Shown: in pieces, positions 1 to 14,200 of the stretch
Numbering within the stretch: the stretch's first letter is position 1
How the letters are laid out: the number at the start of each line of letters is the position of its first letter
Assembly: GCA_023362775.1 (NCBI GenBank)
Contig: JALMGJ010000026.1
Span: 2,025,501 to 2,089,500 of the forward strand
Length of the DNA: 64,000 nt
Origin: Charina bottae
Taxonomy: Eukaryota > Chordata > Lepidosauria > Squamata > Charinaidae
Reading direction: 5' to 3'
Position numbers and translations under genes: made by a program
The notes under the pieces: generated by a model
The model's database searches: none
What the model saw: the letters and a program-made list of their open reading frames with translations, nothing else
What the model was told of the DNA's origin: nothing

Positions 1-263
1 ATACAAAGCCGGCTTATGGGTCAAGATATTATACCAACCCAGAAAATGGGTCAATTCAGGGGAGCAGCTTAAGCGTGTTGTGTGTACCTGGTATAACCCT
101 TGTGCCAGAACAAGATCAAAAGTGCCTCCAGCGGAATACAGGCAGCATTTGCCCAACCCACCCACTAGGCAATCCTGTTCTTCTCCCAAACCACAGGGCC
201 AACTGGAAAGACCATGCCAAAAACCGACAGCCCTGAGCACCATCTCCCCGTCATCCAAGACAC

Positions 264-457
264 CTTTATGTTCTTCTCCAAGTCCAGATTGATCTGGATG
301 GCCACGGACAGCATCTTGAAGGGCCCGTCCTTCTTGGCCCCCAAAGGCCAGCTGATGGGGCCTTCTTGCGAGGCGTAGATGGTGGGGTGTAGCCCATCAG
401 GGGGCAGGAAATTGGGAATTTCCAGATGCTCCGCTGTAAGATAGTCCTCCACAACAG
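264..457 (-). CDS. ATG2A: ATG2A exon 22 (residues 1040-1104; last in window)
   Basis: CCCCACAG acceptor, GTGTCT donor. Reads VVEDYLTAEHLEIPNFLPP and MLSVAIQINLDLEKNIK. The next exon is outside the window; positions 1-263 are intron. Confidence 0.93.
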
Positions 458-3400
458 CTGTGGGGACGAGAGAGAAAGCATCACGGGTTAAAATCCTGTG
501 AGGTCTGCAACCTGCTCTGGACCTTGTCCCTTCACAAACCCCTTTTCTCTCCGCCCCTGCAACAGTCAGCAGAAGCAAGAGCAGCAAGGGTACACAGTAG
601 TCAGATGAAAACGTTCAGGCGCCTCCCCAAAGCAGAAGAATACAGGTAGTCCTCAACTTACAACGGCAATTGGAACCGGAATTTCTGTCACTAAACAATG
701 AGGTCGTAAAACGGGACCGCATCACTTAGCAACGGCAATCCCTGCAGTCCGTTTGCGGTCATTAACCAAATCCCACAGTCGTTAGGCAAAGCAACTTCCT
801 GCCAGCTACCCACAATCAAAGTTGTGGGGGTACAGAGGGTCAGGGAGGGTGGGCAAGGGTGCACGAGAAGCAGGGCGCAGGTCAGGGAGGGTGGGCAAGG
901 GTGCAGGCCTACCCCAGTGACTTGCGACCTTCCCTGCCGGCTTCCCCATTGACTGCGGCGATCACGCGATCGTGGGGTGCTGCAACCGACCGTAAGTGCG
1001 AACCAGTTGCCAAGTGCCCAGATAGTGATCACGTGATTGCGGGGGTGCTGGGATGGCCGGAACTCCAAGGACTGGTTGTAAGCACTATTTGTTCAGCGCC
1101 ATCGTAACTTGGAACGGTCGCTGAACGAACGGTCGTAGGTTTAGCACTCCCTGTGTTTCGGAAGGCGCTGAAATATCATGGGATGCCCATGGGACTCTCA
1201 AAACAGCAAACTGCGAAAGATTGCAGCTGACTCAACGCACCCAACTCCAATGGCGGGTGATAGGAACATGGAGTAAACATGGAATGGAGACGTCAGAACT
1301 GTTTTGCTGGGTTTCAGAGGAATAAGGAGAGAGATTTATTAGAAAATAAAGGACCTGGCTGAGCAATGTCTTCGGAAAAGAGGGATTAGATCTTTGGATG
1401 ATCTCTTGATAGGATATTTTGGAAGGAAGGACATTGGTGTGAGAGACAGGGAAGAGGCTGAGGCAGGGATGGGAGGAGTTTTGCAAACTTGGGAACTTTA
1501 GGATGAGTGGACTTCAACTCCCAGAATTCCCCAGTCGGCATGCCGGCTGGGGAACTCTGGGAGTTGAAGTCCACACCTCTTAAAGTTGCTGACGTTGAGA
1601 AGCACTGCTCTACAGGCCAATCCGACAGAACCTCTCCCTCCAATACACACACGCTCGCCCCACAGCCGGACCTCTACCTTTGTGATACAGCGCCACCTTC
1701 TCCGCCTCGATGCAGAAGTAGCCAATGTCCTCGCGGCCTTTGTAGCGCGAGACGCTGAAGAGACTACCGTTCTCCACGTCCAAGACGAGTTCCCCATGAG
1801 CGACTTCCAGCTTCTTGCCTCCCTCGCCCTGCAGAGAGGAAGGGAAGAACTGGCTCGGAGGGTCGGGCTAAGGCAGCATTTCCCAACCTTGGCAGCTTGA
1901 AGATGGGTGGACTTAAGTCCGCCATGCACGAGCGCGCCGCCGCACGCCTCCCGCGCCGCCGCACGCCCCTCCCGCGCTGCCACCGTGCGCGCCGCCGCAC
2001 GCCTCCGCCGCCGTGCGCGCACGCGCCGCCGCATGCCCCCCCGCGCCGCCGCCGTGCGCGCGCGCCGCCGCACGCCCCCGCACGCCATCACCGTGCGCGC
2101 GCGTGTCGCCGCCGCCGCCGGGTGTGTCGCCAGCGGCAGCACTTTGGAAAGCCCTGGTATAGAATATAGATAATTTGGGGGAGGGGCTCAGCTGACTTCT
2201 TTGGAAACTGTACCCACAGCCTAAAGGTCGACTGAGCAACCGCGGTTTCTCACTTTAGCGTCGCAGAGCGCCGTAATCCGTCCCTTGCCCACACGAAGCA
2301 CGACGGAGATGCAGCTTTGGGGAAACAGGTTTCTCTGCTCCCCGCTTTTCTGCTGCGGGCCCGTCTCACCCGCTGAATAAAAGTGGGAGTCCTCGTCCTC
2401 GGAGTCCGAATCTGCAAGAGCGGGCAATCGAGGATTCCTTTTTTCTATCCGGTGACGGCCAGCCCTCTACGTCCCTTTCATCCTTCTCCCCTTCAAGCCA
2501 GAAGTGGGCAGACAACCACAGCCAACCGGACAGCAACTGGGTCACGATCCAGCCCTGCCCTACTTCCCTCCTCCTCTAGAAGGGCCCCCAAGTCCGTCCA
2601 ATGTCCTTCTCCCCCTCCCCGAAGTGCCATTTCTCACCCAGTTTGAAGGCTGACTTGCACATCTGGAAGTTCTCTGGCCAATGGGGCCCTCCAGTGGCAA
2701 AGGGGGGTGTTGATCCGGCGCCCCCTGGAGGATCAGAGGGGCTCGGGGGCGGGCTGAAGGGCTCCCACATCAGGAGGTCATTATTGATCCTGCGGGGGTG
2801 AAGGAAGAGACAGTGAATGCAAACTGCCCGCCTTCCACACCCAAAACGTTCCAACTGCACGCAGGAGAAAATAAGAAATCACATACTGACATACTCCTAA
2901 ACTCTTCCACCAACTTCTTCAAACTACGTGGCATCCTAAATTCTGTCCCAGAGCCTCCAGAGGGTTTAGGATTGCAACTCCAGGAATCTCCAACCCAGCC
3001 TGGCCTTAGGTTATTCTGGGTTACCCCCAAGAGAGTTCTGGATTGATGTACAGGTAGTCCTCGACTTATGACCACAATTGGGACTGGAATTTCCATCATA
3101 ATTCGTTGCGGTCGTAAGTCGAGTCACCGTGTGACCGGACCCGATTTTACGACCATTTTTACAGTGGTCGTTAAGTGAATCCAGCTTCCCCAATGGGCAT
3201 TTTTTGCTGGAAAATGGCAGAAAATGTCGCAAACCGTGATCACGTGACACTGCAACTGGTCGTAAATGCGAGCCAGTTGCCAAGCGCCCGAAATGCGATC
3301 GTGTGGCTGCAGGGGGGGGGTGCGACGTTTTGAAACGCTCGGACCCATTCTGAGGCCATCGTAACTCCAGACCGTTGTCAAACGAACTGTCGTAAGTCGA

Positions 3401-6400
3401 GGACTACCTGTAGGCCAAATGGAAGACCCAAATCCAGCAGGTTCACCATGGCACTATGAACACCAACGTGGGGCAGGCAGAAGCCCCAAAGTTCTGCTTT
3501 CCAAAATATGTGGGGATCAGACCTCTTGTGCCTCAGTGCGAGAAGATACAACTCGCCTTGCGAGAAGTCCAGAGTCCCGCCCAGAGTCCCTTGCATGGGA
3601 GATGGGCGGGGAATCAATTGAAAAAATAAAATAAAATAAAAATAAATAAATAAATAAAAGTCTCAAGGTCAGCTGTGGCATCTCCACTTAAAAAGGATCA
3701 GGATTTTTCTCTCCATGAGAATTGGGGCAGCCAATTGGAGCACGCAATACTGGAGACACGGACCAATACTCTGCTTTTGTACAAGGCAATCCAGCTGCCT
3801 GGGGGTCTAGACCCCGCATCGGCCTCCGAGACATCCCGGTCCTCCTTCAGCCGTGTCCCGTGTCCCCCGCGCCCATCAGACGTTCTCCAAGCCAGGCATT
3901 CTGACCTGTTGTAGATGCTCTCGTAGAACTTCTTGCTCGGGAAGAAGACGTGGATGGTGGGGAAGGTCACCTCCAGCGTGTAGCGGGAGGCCGCCAGCGT
4001 CTGGCTCTGGAACTCGGCCATCTCCTCGGGATCTCCGGGGATGACCATCTTTAGAGGAAGAGCAGAGGATGAGAAACGAGGAGGAAAGGTACCCCCAGCA
4101 GTCCGGAGAAAGGCCTAAATTGAGGGGAGCAGCTTTTGGGGGGCCGAGGATGGGCCTGTTCCCCAAGGAGTAGGCGAGGCCAGAGCAAGAATTTACTTGG
4201 ATTTCCTTTCCACTGAAATTCAATTAAAAATCATCCTTGCTAGAGCCCAGTCTCTATTGCAGAGCTTTCCAAACTTTTCATGTTGGTGACACACTTTTTA
4301 GACATGCATCATTTCGTGACACACTCTTGCAGCAAGGCACAAGGCAGGCACTAGGACCTGCGCGGAATCACAGCTGGTTTGGAGGCAGCAGGGCACAAGG
4401 CAGGCCCTAGGACCCGTGTGGAATCACAGCTGGTTTGGAGGCAGCGAGGCACAAGGCAGGCACTAGGACCCGCGTGGAATCCTGGCAGGGCAGGTTTGGA
4501 GGCAGCAGGGCACAAGGCAGGCACTAGGACCTGCGCGGAATCCTGGCAGGGCTCGGAGGCGGCAGCAGCCGCAACACACCCAGACTCTGCAGCCGACACA
4601 CTAACGTGTCCCGACACACAGTTTGGAAAGCTCTGCTCTATTGAATAGCTGCTGCCACAGCCATCTCAGCTTTCAGACACTTTTCTGCAGCCCCCAATCC
4701 TCTGGCTGGGCACTTCGGGGCCGAAGCGGTCCTGCTCGGCCCGCTGCCCCCTGACCCTGACGGATGGGGCGGCCAGAAAGCCTCTCACCTCCTCCGTCTC
4801 GTACATCGTCCGCTTGGAGGAGAAGGGCGAAGGCTCCGGCTGCTTCAGCTCGCAGGGGCTTTCGACAGCCGAGAGCTCCATTTCTTCGGCTTTTGCCAGC
4901 ACCGAATCCCAGGGGCCATCCGTGGGCACAGGGCAGAAGTTCAGGGTGAGTCTGCCAAGGAGGGAAGAGTGCTGGACAGGAACACCAGGGTCCCCCACCA
5001 CCACCCCGCCTCCTATTGTAGTCTCAGCCGTGGGGGTGGGGTGGGGGAGAAACCCCCCCCCCCTTTGTAGCAGCAAACCGCCATCTCCTCCGCTCAGGAA
5101 GGACTTACTTAGGAAGCAGATACTTCTTCCCAACACCTCTGGCCAGCAGGTCAGGGGCTCTGCCCACCCGAAAGCAAGGCACCGACAGCTTCTCACCATC
5201 TTCATAAATGCCTGCGGAGTAACAGGGGATGGTTCACGCCTGCTTCCTGCACATCAGAAGCCTCGCAGCCTTCGAGGCAACAAAAGGGATTCGCGGGACC
5301 GTCTCTCCCTGAGGATATCTGCCCGTCCCGCCAGAGCCGAAAGGGTGGGCATGCTCCAGATCCCTTCCCTGAAATGCCGCCATGTAGAGCAGTGTTTGTC
5401 AAGCTCTGCACCTTTAAGATGGGTGGACTTCAGCTCCCAGAAGTCCCCAGCCAGCCATGCTGGCTGGGGACTTCTGGGAGTTGAAGTCCACCCATCTTAA
5501 AGGTGCAGAGCTTGACAAACACTGATCGAGTGGCACCTCAGAAGCGTGCGTGCCTGTTCCGTGGCTGCCCCTACCTCCCCCGGTTATCCGGCAGGCCCCC
5601 ACCCTCTTAGCCTTCTGGAAGGCCATCAAGACTTGGCTCTCCGCCCAGGCGCTGGGGCAGAGTGGTGGGAGCTAGGGATGGTTGCTCGGGCGCCCCAAGG
5701 CGATGACCGAGGTGCCGGGTTTTGGTTGTGTTTTAAGGTTTTTATAGCTGGAGATTTTTTCCTGTTGTGAGCTGCCCAGAGCTGCGTTTTAAGGTGGGCG
5801 TCCATACAAACCTCTTAAATCAATCAATAAAATAAGACCGCACAACAGTTGTGAAGGCCTGTTTGCTCATCTTCTGGCAAGAGTTAGTGCGCTAGAGAGG
5901 ACCAAGTTCAGGATTTGGGGGGTGATATGGGGCGTGGTGGCTCAGCGGGTAAGACGCCAGGCTTGTCGATGAAGTGCGATGGCACGTGACTGCATCGCTT
6001 AGTGATGGCAGTTCCAGCAGACCCAGTTGCCGTCGTTAAGCGAGGATCTCACCTGACCATGACTTCCGACTTCCTGTCAGCTTCCCCATTGACTTTGCTT
6101 ATGGGAAGCCAACAGGGAACATCAGAAATTGCAATCACGTGACCGCGGGATGCCGTTGATAGTCGGAAAAAACTGGATATAAGCAGGTGGAATGAGGTTG
6201 AAAGAGAATGTCCTAATTGCTGCCTTTGAAATTGAGTTGTGTAACTGAACAGAGTTTAGGGGGCGTGGTGGCTCAGCGGGTAAGACGCCAGGCTTGTCGA
6301 TCGAAAGATCGCAAGTTCGGAGGTTCAAGACCCTAGCCCCGCATGACGGAGTGAGCTCCCGCACTCGCCCCAGCTCTTGCCAACCTAGCAATTCGAAAGC

Positions 6401-9400
6401 ATGCAAATGCAAGTAGATGAACAGGTACCACTTTGGTGGGATGGTAACAGCGTTCCGCGCGTGTCATGCGGCCACATGACCGTGGAAGCGTCTTCGGACA
6501 ACGCTGGCTCTTCGGCTAACAAGCGGAGATGAGCAGCGGCCCCTAGAGCCGGACACAACTGCACAAATGTGCGGGGGGAACCTTTACCTTTACTTTTTTA
6601 CCTCAGTGTTCTCTTCCCAGGGAGCCAGATGCTGGTTTTGCTCTTTCAGCATTTATTATTTCACTTGGTACCAACTTTTGCATCCCAAGAAGTCTCACAA
6701 ATCGGCTATCATCACACCCACCCAAAACCAGTAAGTGCAATGGCTATCTTCCTACAACCTACTTACCAGGTCAGTGAAAAACTTGGTGGTTGTGTTTGCA
6801 CAACACGCTAAGCTTGGTTAGTCTTGGTTGGTCTTTTCCTGGCTTAGCCTGTTGCGCAAACCCAGGCCATCTGCTTAGTGCCTAACTCTGTAGACTGCGC
6901 AGAAACTCAGAAATGAATGTAAGCGTCTTGTGTGAATACACAAAATATTTATTAAACTAACAGACATATTGCTGCAAACATCTGAATTTCCAAAATCCTT
7001 GGCTAGATACTGTAGTTAGAAGTCAGAAAAAAACAGGGAGAAAATATCTCCCTCTGTCCAAAAATCTGTTTGCTTGTTTTCCCCAGAAGGTGTCATAAAT
7101 TTTGTCTGTTTCCCCCAACAAGCTTTGGAAGTTTGTCATTTATAAGATTGGCCACATTTTCTCACACACCCATCACCCATCGTCTCACCATCTGATTCAG
7201 ACTTCTCGGAAAACCAAAAGCCCACAAGCAAATTCTCCCTTTGACTAGCTACGTCCCTCCATGGCAACCATTTTGTCAATACACAAGCCTTCCCCCCATT
7301 TTGTGAAAGTGCCCGCAACATGCTCTCCAGCCCAGCTCCTTGGCACCGGAATAAAACCCAAAGTCGTTTTTTCCAGCGGGATTCTCAGAGTTCTCTTTAG
7401 CAAGATTTATTGAGAGGGAAGGGAAGGGCTTGTAAGAATTCCAGCAACTGGACCCTTCCCCATTTAGAACCAACCTGAGCCCTGGGTAAAGGAACCTTTA
7501 TTTTATAACCATCTTCCTGCGAACCGGCAGACTGGCCTGTCTCTCCACCGACAGCAGAGAATCTCTGGTTGTTTACACAACAGTCTCCCGAGTCTTTATC
7601 TTCTCTAATTCAACCATTACGTCTCCAAACTCCCGCAGCAGCCACCAACCCAAAACTTTGCCTTCCCCTGGCCCAATCGCACACATTCATTAGCCTGTGT
7701 TCACACATCATGCTTTACCCACTTCCTAAAGGGACACATTTCCTAAATGGGCTCGTGATCCACACTTGTTAGCCCCACAAGGTAGGCCAGACCGAGAGTT
7801 CCTTAGTCTGGCCTACCTTGTACGGCGTATAGCTCAGGACTACTTTTCCTAACAGCTCTAGCAACAGAACCTTGCAAGTCTGAATGCGCTTCCCCCTCCC
7901 TCCATCTTCGTGTGAATTGGGGAGGGGGCCTCTCTGAGACGTTTACTCCAACTAATTTCTTGGCCTGGGCTCAGGCCCCTCTTATCTGACCTTGGTAGCC
8001 GCTCTTCCTCCCGTCGTTCCAAGGCCATTCCCTCTGCCCTCTACAGCACCAAATGGTGAACCATGAGCAAAATAAGTGGGCTGGGTCTGTACAACACGCT
8101 AAGCCACAAAGATCTAAAACTCGCCAGATTCGTCATGTTGTGTAAAAGTGGCCCCTAGTTTTTCACTGACCTGGTTAAGCATGCTGAGTGACCGTGACGG
8201 TCGCAAGTGTGAGGACCGGTCGCAAGTCAGTTTCCCCAGCACCGTCCTAAGTCTGAACCGTCACTAAACAAATGGTTGTTAAGCGAGGACTACCTGTACT
8301 TCAAACATTCTGTATTCTACCCCACCAAGGCTAGAGATGATGGGGCTTGTAGTCCGAGATGTCCTGGCAGCTGCAAGATCTGTGCCCTTGCGTAACTTCC
8401 TCCTGAGGAAGGAGGATCTTCGGGAAGAAACAGAATCCCTCTCTTCTCTTACCGTGCAAGTCGGCCAAGGTGACTTCTAGCTGGGTGGGGCCGGTCGGCT
8501 CAAAATCCACGCGCAGCTCGGCGCCGGCCAGGTCCAGCCGCAAGCACTCCCTGCGCACCGCCTTCTCGGCCCAGGGACGCCTCTCGGCCCAGGCTCGGAG
8601 GTCCGGGACGGGGAACTGCAGACGCAGGGCGGCTTTGGAGGCCACCAGCTGCAGGCTGGCCTGCCACCTGGCAGCCGGGGGGGAACCTGGCTGGCACCAG
8701 CAAGGGAGGGGGCAAAGCAGGAGAAGACAACCTCAGTGGGGGAGGAGGAAGAGCTGCCCGCTCGGGCCTGCCGCCTCCCCTCCCCCTTACCACGGGCTCC
8801 TCTGGAGGATGGCTGCCCGGCCTGGGGGGCACCACGGCGGGCTGCAGCAGGCAGCAGAGGCGATCCAGCGTGCCCAGGTCCACTTCGGAGCAGAACTCGG
8901 CCAGCTCCACCCTCAGCTCCACCGTCAGCTTGGTAGAGACGACTTTGGCGAGGCCGCTCTGCAAGGAGGGGGCAAGATGCCAGTCTAGAGCGGTCTCTCT
9001 CAACCTCGGCGACTCCAAGACTTCAATTCCCAGAATTCCCCAGGTTGAGCAGCACTGCTCTAAACTTCCAAGGGGTTGGCTAATCTGAGGGCCAGCGTGT
9101 CCTGTGAACCTGCTCCGACCGTTCAGCCGGGCTGCGGCTTTTTCTTCAGGCCCTGTAATTGCAGCCCCTGCGTTTTGGGAACTGGACGGGTCGGGTTTTA
9201 CCCCTGGCATGAACCCAACCCGTTATCTAGGACCCAGCTCTACGGTTGTGGAATTGTGCCTTTATGCAAGGCGCTTTGAAACAAAAGCAGGTAGAAACGA
9301 TGGCCCTAAAGAGCTTTCTCCCAAGAGCTCGCTTCTGCGTGAGAAGGCCAGCGGGCCGAGGGAGACACGGGCGGGCCTCGGACATAAACAACCTACAGAT

Positions 9401-11170
9401 AGAAGAAGAGTTTGGTCGGCAGCTTGTCTCATCCGCAACAGCTCATTCCAGCTTGCAAACAACCGGGAAGAAGAGATGCAGAATGTTCAAGGAAGCTCCA
9501 CCTCAATGAACTCATTAATAAAGAGAGCTGGAGGCTCCCACCCCAGTTTCCAAGATTCTGATTCAGATTCCAAGATCCCCCAATATTTTCATCGCAGCTC
9601 CTGTGTGATTCTTGCTTCCCTGACCCTGACCTGTGGAACGGGGCTCGACACTTTCTCACAACAGCGATGACCTTCAAGTAGGTCAACCTTCCCCAGCCTG
9701 CTGTCCTCCAGATGGGCTGGACGTCACCTTCCAGGAGCGCAGAGCAGCTGTGGGCTCAAGGCCACGCTGGGCTTTGCATGGCATTGGGAGGGCTGTGTCC
9801 CAAAAGGGGGCCAGGACCCATTCCAGGAGGGGCTTCAGAAGTTTTAAAGAGAAAAACCGGTGCCTTAAGTCAGCCCCACGTCCCTCAATCTGCAAAAAAG
9901 GCTCACGTTTTGGCCCGTTCACACTGGGGAAGGCGTAAAAAGATGCTAACGGGCCAGATGGCCTCTGCCCACGTCTAGATTTCTGCCCCGTCTCATCCTC
10001 CTTTGGATTGTAAGCTCTTTGAAGGCAGAGATCTCTCCATCTTTGGCCTATGAATTCCTCAAAGACTTTTATTCATGGTACAGGATCAATTATTTGGTCT
10101 GAAAGCCAAAGCGACAAAGTTTCCAGATCCTTTTGAGAGCCAAAGGATTTCCAACCCTTGAACCTGAAACCAAGTCACGAAGCATCTATAAAGACTGCAG
10201 GATCAGATGTTAAGCCAGATGCTCATGCTTCCTGCACTTGATTAAAAGGACTCTGATTTCTATGGTTGTTGTGGGTCTTCCGGGCTGTGTGGCCGTGTTC
10301 TGGAAGTTGTGGTTCCTAACGTTTCGCCAGCATCTGTGGCCAGCATCTTCAGAGGGCAGGAGCACAGAAAGAGCGCTTCTGTCTGTGCTCCTGCCCTCTG
10401 AAGATGCCGGCCACAGATGCTGGCGAAACGTTAGGAACCACAACTTCCAGAACACGGCCACACAGCCCAGAAGACCCACAACCACCATCGAACTCCGGCC
10501 GTGAAAGCCTTCGACAATACACTTTGATTTCTGCTCAGCTAAATTGGGGGCAGAGTGACAAAGCAAATTTTTGGGTTGCTTGCTTCAAAATAACAAGCAA
10601 AATATTGATTTCCAGTAATGGGGTGCGTGCGTGCGTGCGCGTGAGACTCAGGGCCACAAAAAAATGGCTCTGCGATTGTGGCTGCTCCTCTGGTTGTAAA
10701 TCAAGGCAGACAATGGTGGTGAAATGGCTTCACGTCGTGCGAAACCACCATCTAGAGCCGTGAGGTTTGCACATTTCTGCCTCCTTCTACGCGGAATGAT
10801 TTCCCGATTGCTGTTCCGCCTTAAGGAAAACCTAGCTTGCATTTTATCCACAGCAGGAACTGGCAAATCAGGATGTGGGCTGGGTTGGAGATGGGAAAGA
10901 AGAGTTATCCTTTCCCCCTAATCTCGGTTTACAGATCAGACCCCAAGCCTTCAAGCCCAACAGCTTTAAACCCGCCCAGCCGCCGCGTCTGCATTGCCGC
11001 AACCCTTAATCAGAAGATCTGGGGGTTGGAGCACGTGCTTTAACGCCCGAGACTTTTCCTACATCAGAGGCCAGTGAGGATTTCAGAACCGAATGAAATG
11101 CCCCAACATTTGGCTTTGTACCACAGCTCAATCACCTACGTGATAAATATGGGCACGTGGTAAGGGATAT

Positions 11171-11201
<31 letters not shown>

Positions 11202-14200
11202 TTAATTAATTAGACTTTTATCACCGCACCATCTCCCCCACAGGGGACTCTGGGCGGATATATGGCAGTTGACGTGCTAAGCGAAGCCCTTGCGTGGTTC
11301 GCTGGTTTTGGCTTGGCACAACCGGGCTACTGCGGTCACCGCCCATCTCTGAGTGAGATGGGTGGTGACTAAATTTGATATATAAACGAATAAAATAAAT
11401 AAATCCTGGTTGATTAGTTAGCTCCTCCAAACCATAGACTCACCATAGCATGGGCCAGGGTTTCCTGACCTTGGCAACTTGAAGATGTGTGGACTTCAAC
11501 TCCCAGAATTCCCCAGCCCACCATGCGGGCTGGGGAATTCTGGGAATTGAAGTCCACAAGTTGCCACGGTTGAGAAACACTGGTATCGGCAAATCAAATC
11601 AGTGTGTTTCTGGGCTTCGAGGCTGCGCTGATGGGGACAGATTTGTCACGCAATGGTTTTACAAACCTAGGAAACCCTTGGCAGTACTTCGACTGGCACA
11701 GATAGGACTGGTTGCCACTGTGTGCTCCCCTTGGCTAACAAGGTATTTATAGTTTACTATGTTGTCTTGGGGGTGTGGTGGCTCAGTGGGTAAGACGCCA
11801 GGCTTGTCGATTGGAAGATCGCAAGTTCGGAGGTTCGAATCCCTGGCCCAGCTCGACGGAGTGAGCTTCCGCACTCGCCCCAGCTCTTGCCAACCTAGCA
11901 ATTCGAAAGCATGCAAATGCAAGTAGATGAATAGGTACCACTTTGGTGGGTAGGTAACAGCGTTCCATGCGCGTCATGCCGGCCACATGACTGCGGAAGC
12001 GTCTTTGGACAACGCTGGCTCTTCGGCTAACAAACGGAGATGAGCACTGGCCCCTAGAGTCGGACACAACTGCACAAATGTGCGGGGGGAACCTTTACCT
12101 TTTTTAATGTTGTCTTGAAAAGCTTTCAGGAGCAGGACCATGCCATATCCCGGTTTATTTGCTTGTTCGATGCATGCTTGGTGACACCCCCTGTGTTTCG
12201 TTTGTTTTGTACCAACACTGCCACCATCTTTCATGATGCAGACCCTCCAGGGCTTGAGGAGGTTTGATTCAGGCGTGCCCAGCAAGACACCCCCCCGATC
12301 CCCCCAACCCAACCGGCATGCAAACCTTGGAGGATGGCAGCTTCTCCAAGTGCGTGGAGCGGACACGGGCGCAGGGCTGAGGCGACAGGCCGCAGGGAAC
12401 GGTGCCCGGGGTGGGAAAGACCAGCAGCTGCAGCAGAAAGAACAGAACACCAGCTTTAGAAAGATAGCCGACCTCCACCACCACCATCCTCACCGCCCTT
12501 CTCCCTCACCTGGGTGAAGCACGCAGCCCTTTCTCCTCTGGGGTTCTTTATCAGGGGGTCAGCAAAGTCAAGATGGGGCTGGGGCTGCAGGATCAGAGCC
12601 CCACCCCTAAAAGTGCAGGATGCCGTGTACTTGTCGGCCTGGCCAGGTAGACCAGTTAGGAAACATGACCAGGTGAGCTAATTCTACATTATTGGAAGGC
12701 TACATGGACAGAATCTTGCAAGTCTGAAAGTGCAATTCTCCCCCCCCCTCTCCTTCACAGCCTGAGAAACTAGGGAGGGTCCCTTCTGAGCCTCTTTCTC
12801 CACCCATTATGCAGCTGTGGGCTCTGCCCTCTCTTATCTGGCCTTTGCCTTGGCAGCGTCTCTTCCCCAAGATCTTTCCCACATACTATCACAGTACTCT
12901 ATTTATGAAATGTCTTTCCAGGAGGAAAGCATCCCAACCCTTCTAGTTCCCCTCTCCAGAGACGCTCCCCCCGCCGCACCTGCGTGTATTTGGGTTTTCC
13001 TGCAGTGCTGTTCGCCGGCCAGAGGCATTCCAAGATCTCCAGAAGGCCAAAGGAGGCGTCCCAGTTGAGTCCACGGAGCTGCCGAGAAGCCCTCCGTTCG
13101 CAGGTGAGTTGGACCGCGGCCCCGGTGAGCCTAGGAGACGGGAAGAGGCCCCGAATGCACCTCCGACAAAGAGCCAGGCCGATGGGGCAAACCCTGCCTA
13201 TTCTCTCCAGGGAGAGGATGACGCCCTGCGCAGAATGTGTAGAACCGGAGGGCGCCTCTCTCCAAATCCCGTACTCCCGCGGCCAGGCGGAGAACCCCTA
13301 CCTCTCCTCCAAAGGTTAACAGCATCTCATCCTTCCCATGTGGGTTGGATTTATCTATCTAATGCAGGGCTTTCCAAACTGTGTGTCGCGACACAGTACT
13401 GGGGCCCCAGGTGTGTCGCGTGACAACCCGGAAGCGCTGATGGCGCTGTGCGCGGCGGTGGGCCATCAGCGCTTCCGGGTTGTCGCGCGACAAACCAGGA
13501 CGACGACGTGCTGCCGCTGCGGCGTTCAAAAACCCGAAAGCACGGCGGCAGCAACCTGGAAGTGCCACCGCCAGCGCTCCCGGGGTTTTGTGCGCTGGCC
13601 GTTGGTGTGTCGCCAACGGCAAAAGTTTGGAAAGCCCTGATCTAATGATTCAGTGGCTTCATCTGCACCATGTTAAACCTCAAAGCCAGATTAAACGAAT
13701 GGAACTGCTGGGTTCACATAACAGGCTGGGCCCAAACAAGCAGCCAACAGTCTTTCTGACTTAATGGGATGGCCTGGTCCATTCAACATGCTCAGAAGAA
13801 GAGTGGCAGTCCCATCACAGCCTGTATTCGAGAGGCAACCTTTGGTGATCTTGTCAGCCTTCCCAGGTGGACCAGACAGGAAACATGACCAGATCAACTA
13901 ATTCCACTTTATTGTAAAGCTACATTGACAGGATCTTACAATTCTGAAAGTATAATTCTCCCGCCGTCTCCTTTAAAGCCTGAGAACTTACGGAGAGTCG
14001 CTTCTGAGCCTCTTTCTCCACCCATTAGGCAGCTGTGGGCTCTGCCCTCTCTTATCCGAGCGTTCCCTAGGCAACATCTCTTCGCCCCGCCTCTCAAGGT
14101 CTTTCCCACATACCATTACAGATCCGGTGTCCTTCAACTTGGCTGGACTACAGCTCCCAGAATGACCAAGGGGCCGCCCTTACCCATGCTTCCCATCCTT

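Noticed and set aside
1498..2239. Long Arg/Ala/Pro-rich frames on both strands
   Set aside because: Caused by the GC-rich minisatellite in the chimeric hAT element.
4764..5500. A 228-codon plus-strand frame over ATG2A exons 16-17
   Set aside because: Antisense shadow of conserved ATG2A exons.
6265..6335. tRNA-like sequence with A and B boxes (also at 11770, 15800, 27575, 38165)
   Set aside because: SINE heads derived from tRNA, with SINE bodies attached; not functional tRNA genes.
8500..9210. A 236-codon minus-strand frame over ATG2A exons 14-15
   Set aside because: It is in the wrong frame for exon 15 and reads through the short intron; the correct ATG2A frame explains the region.
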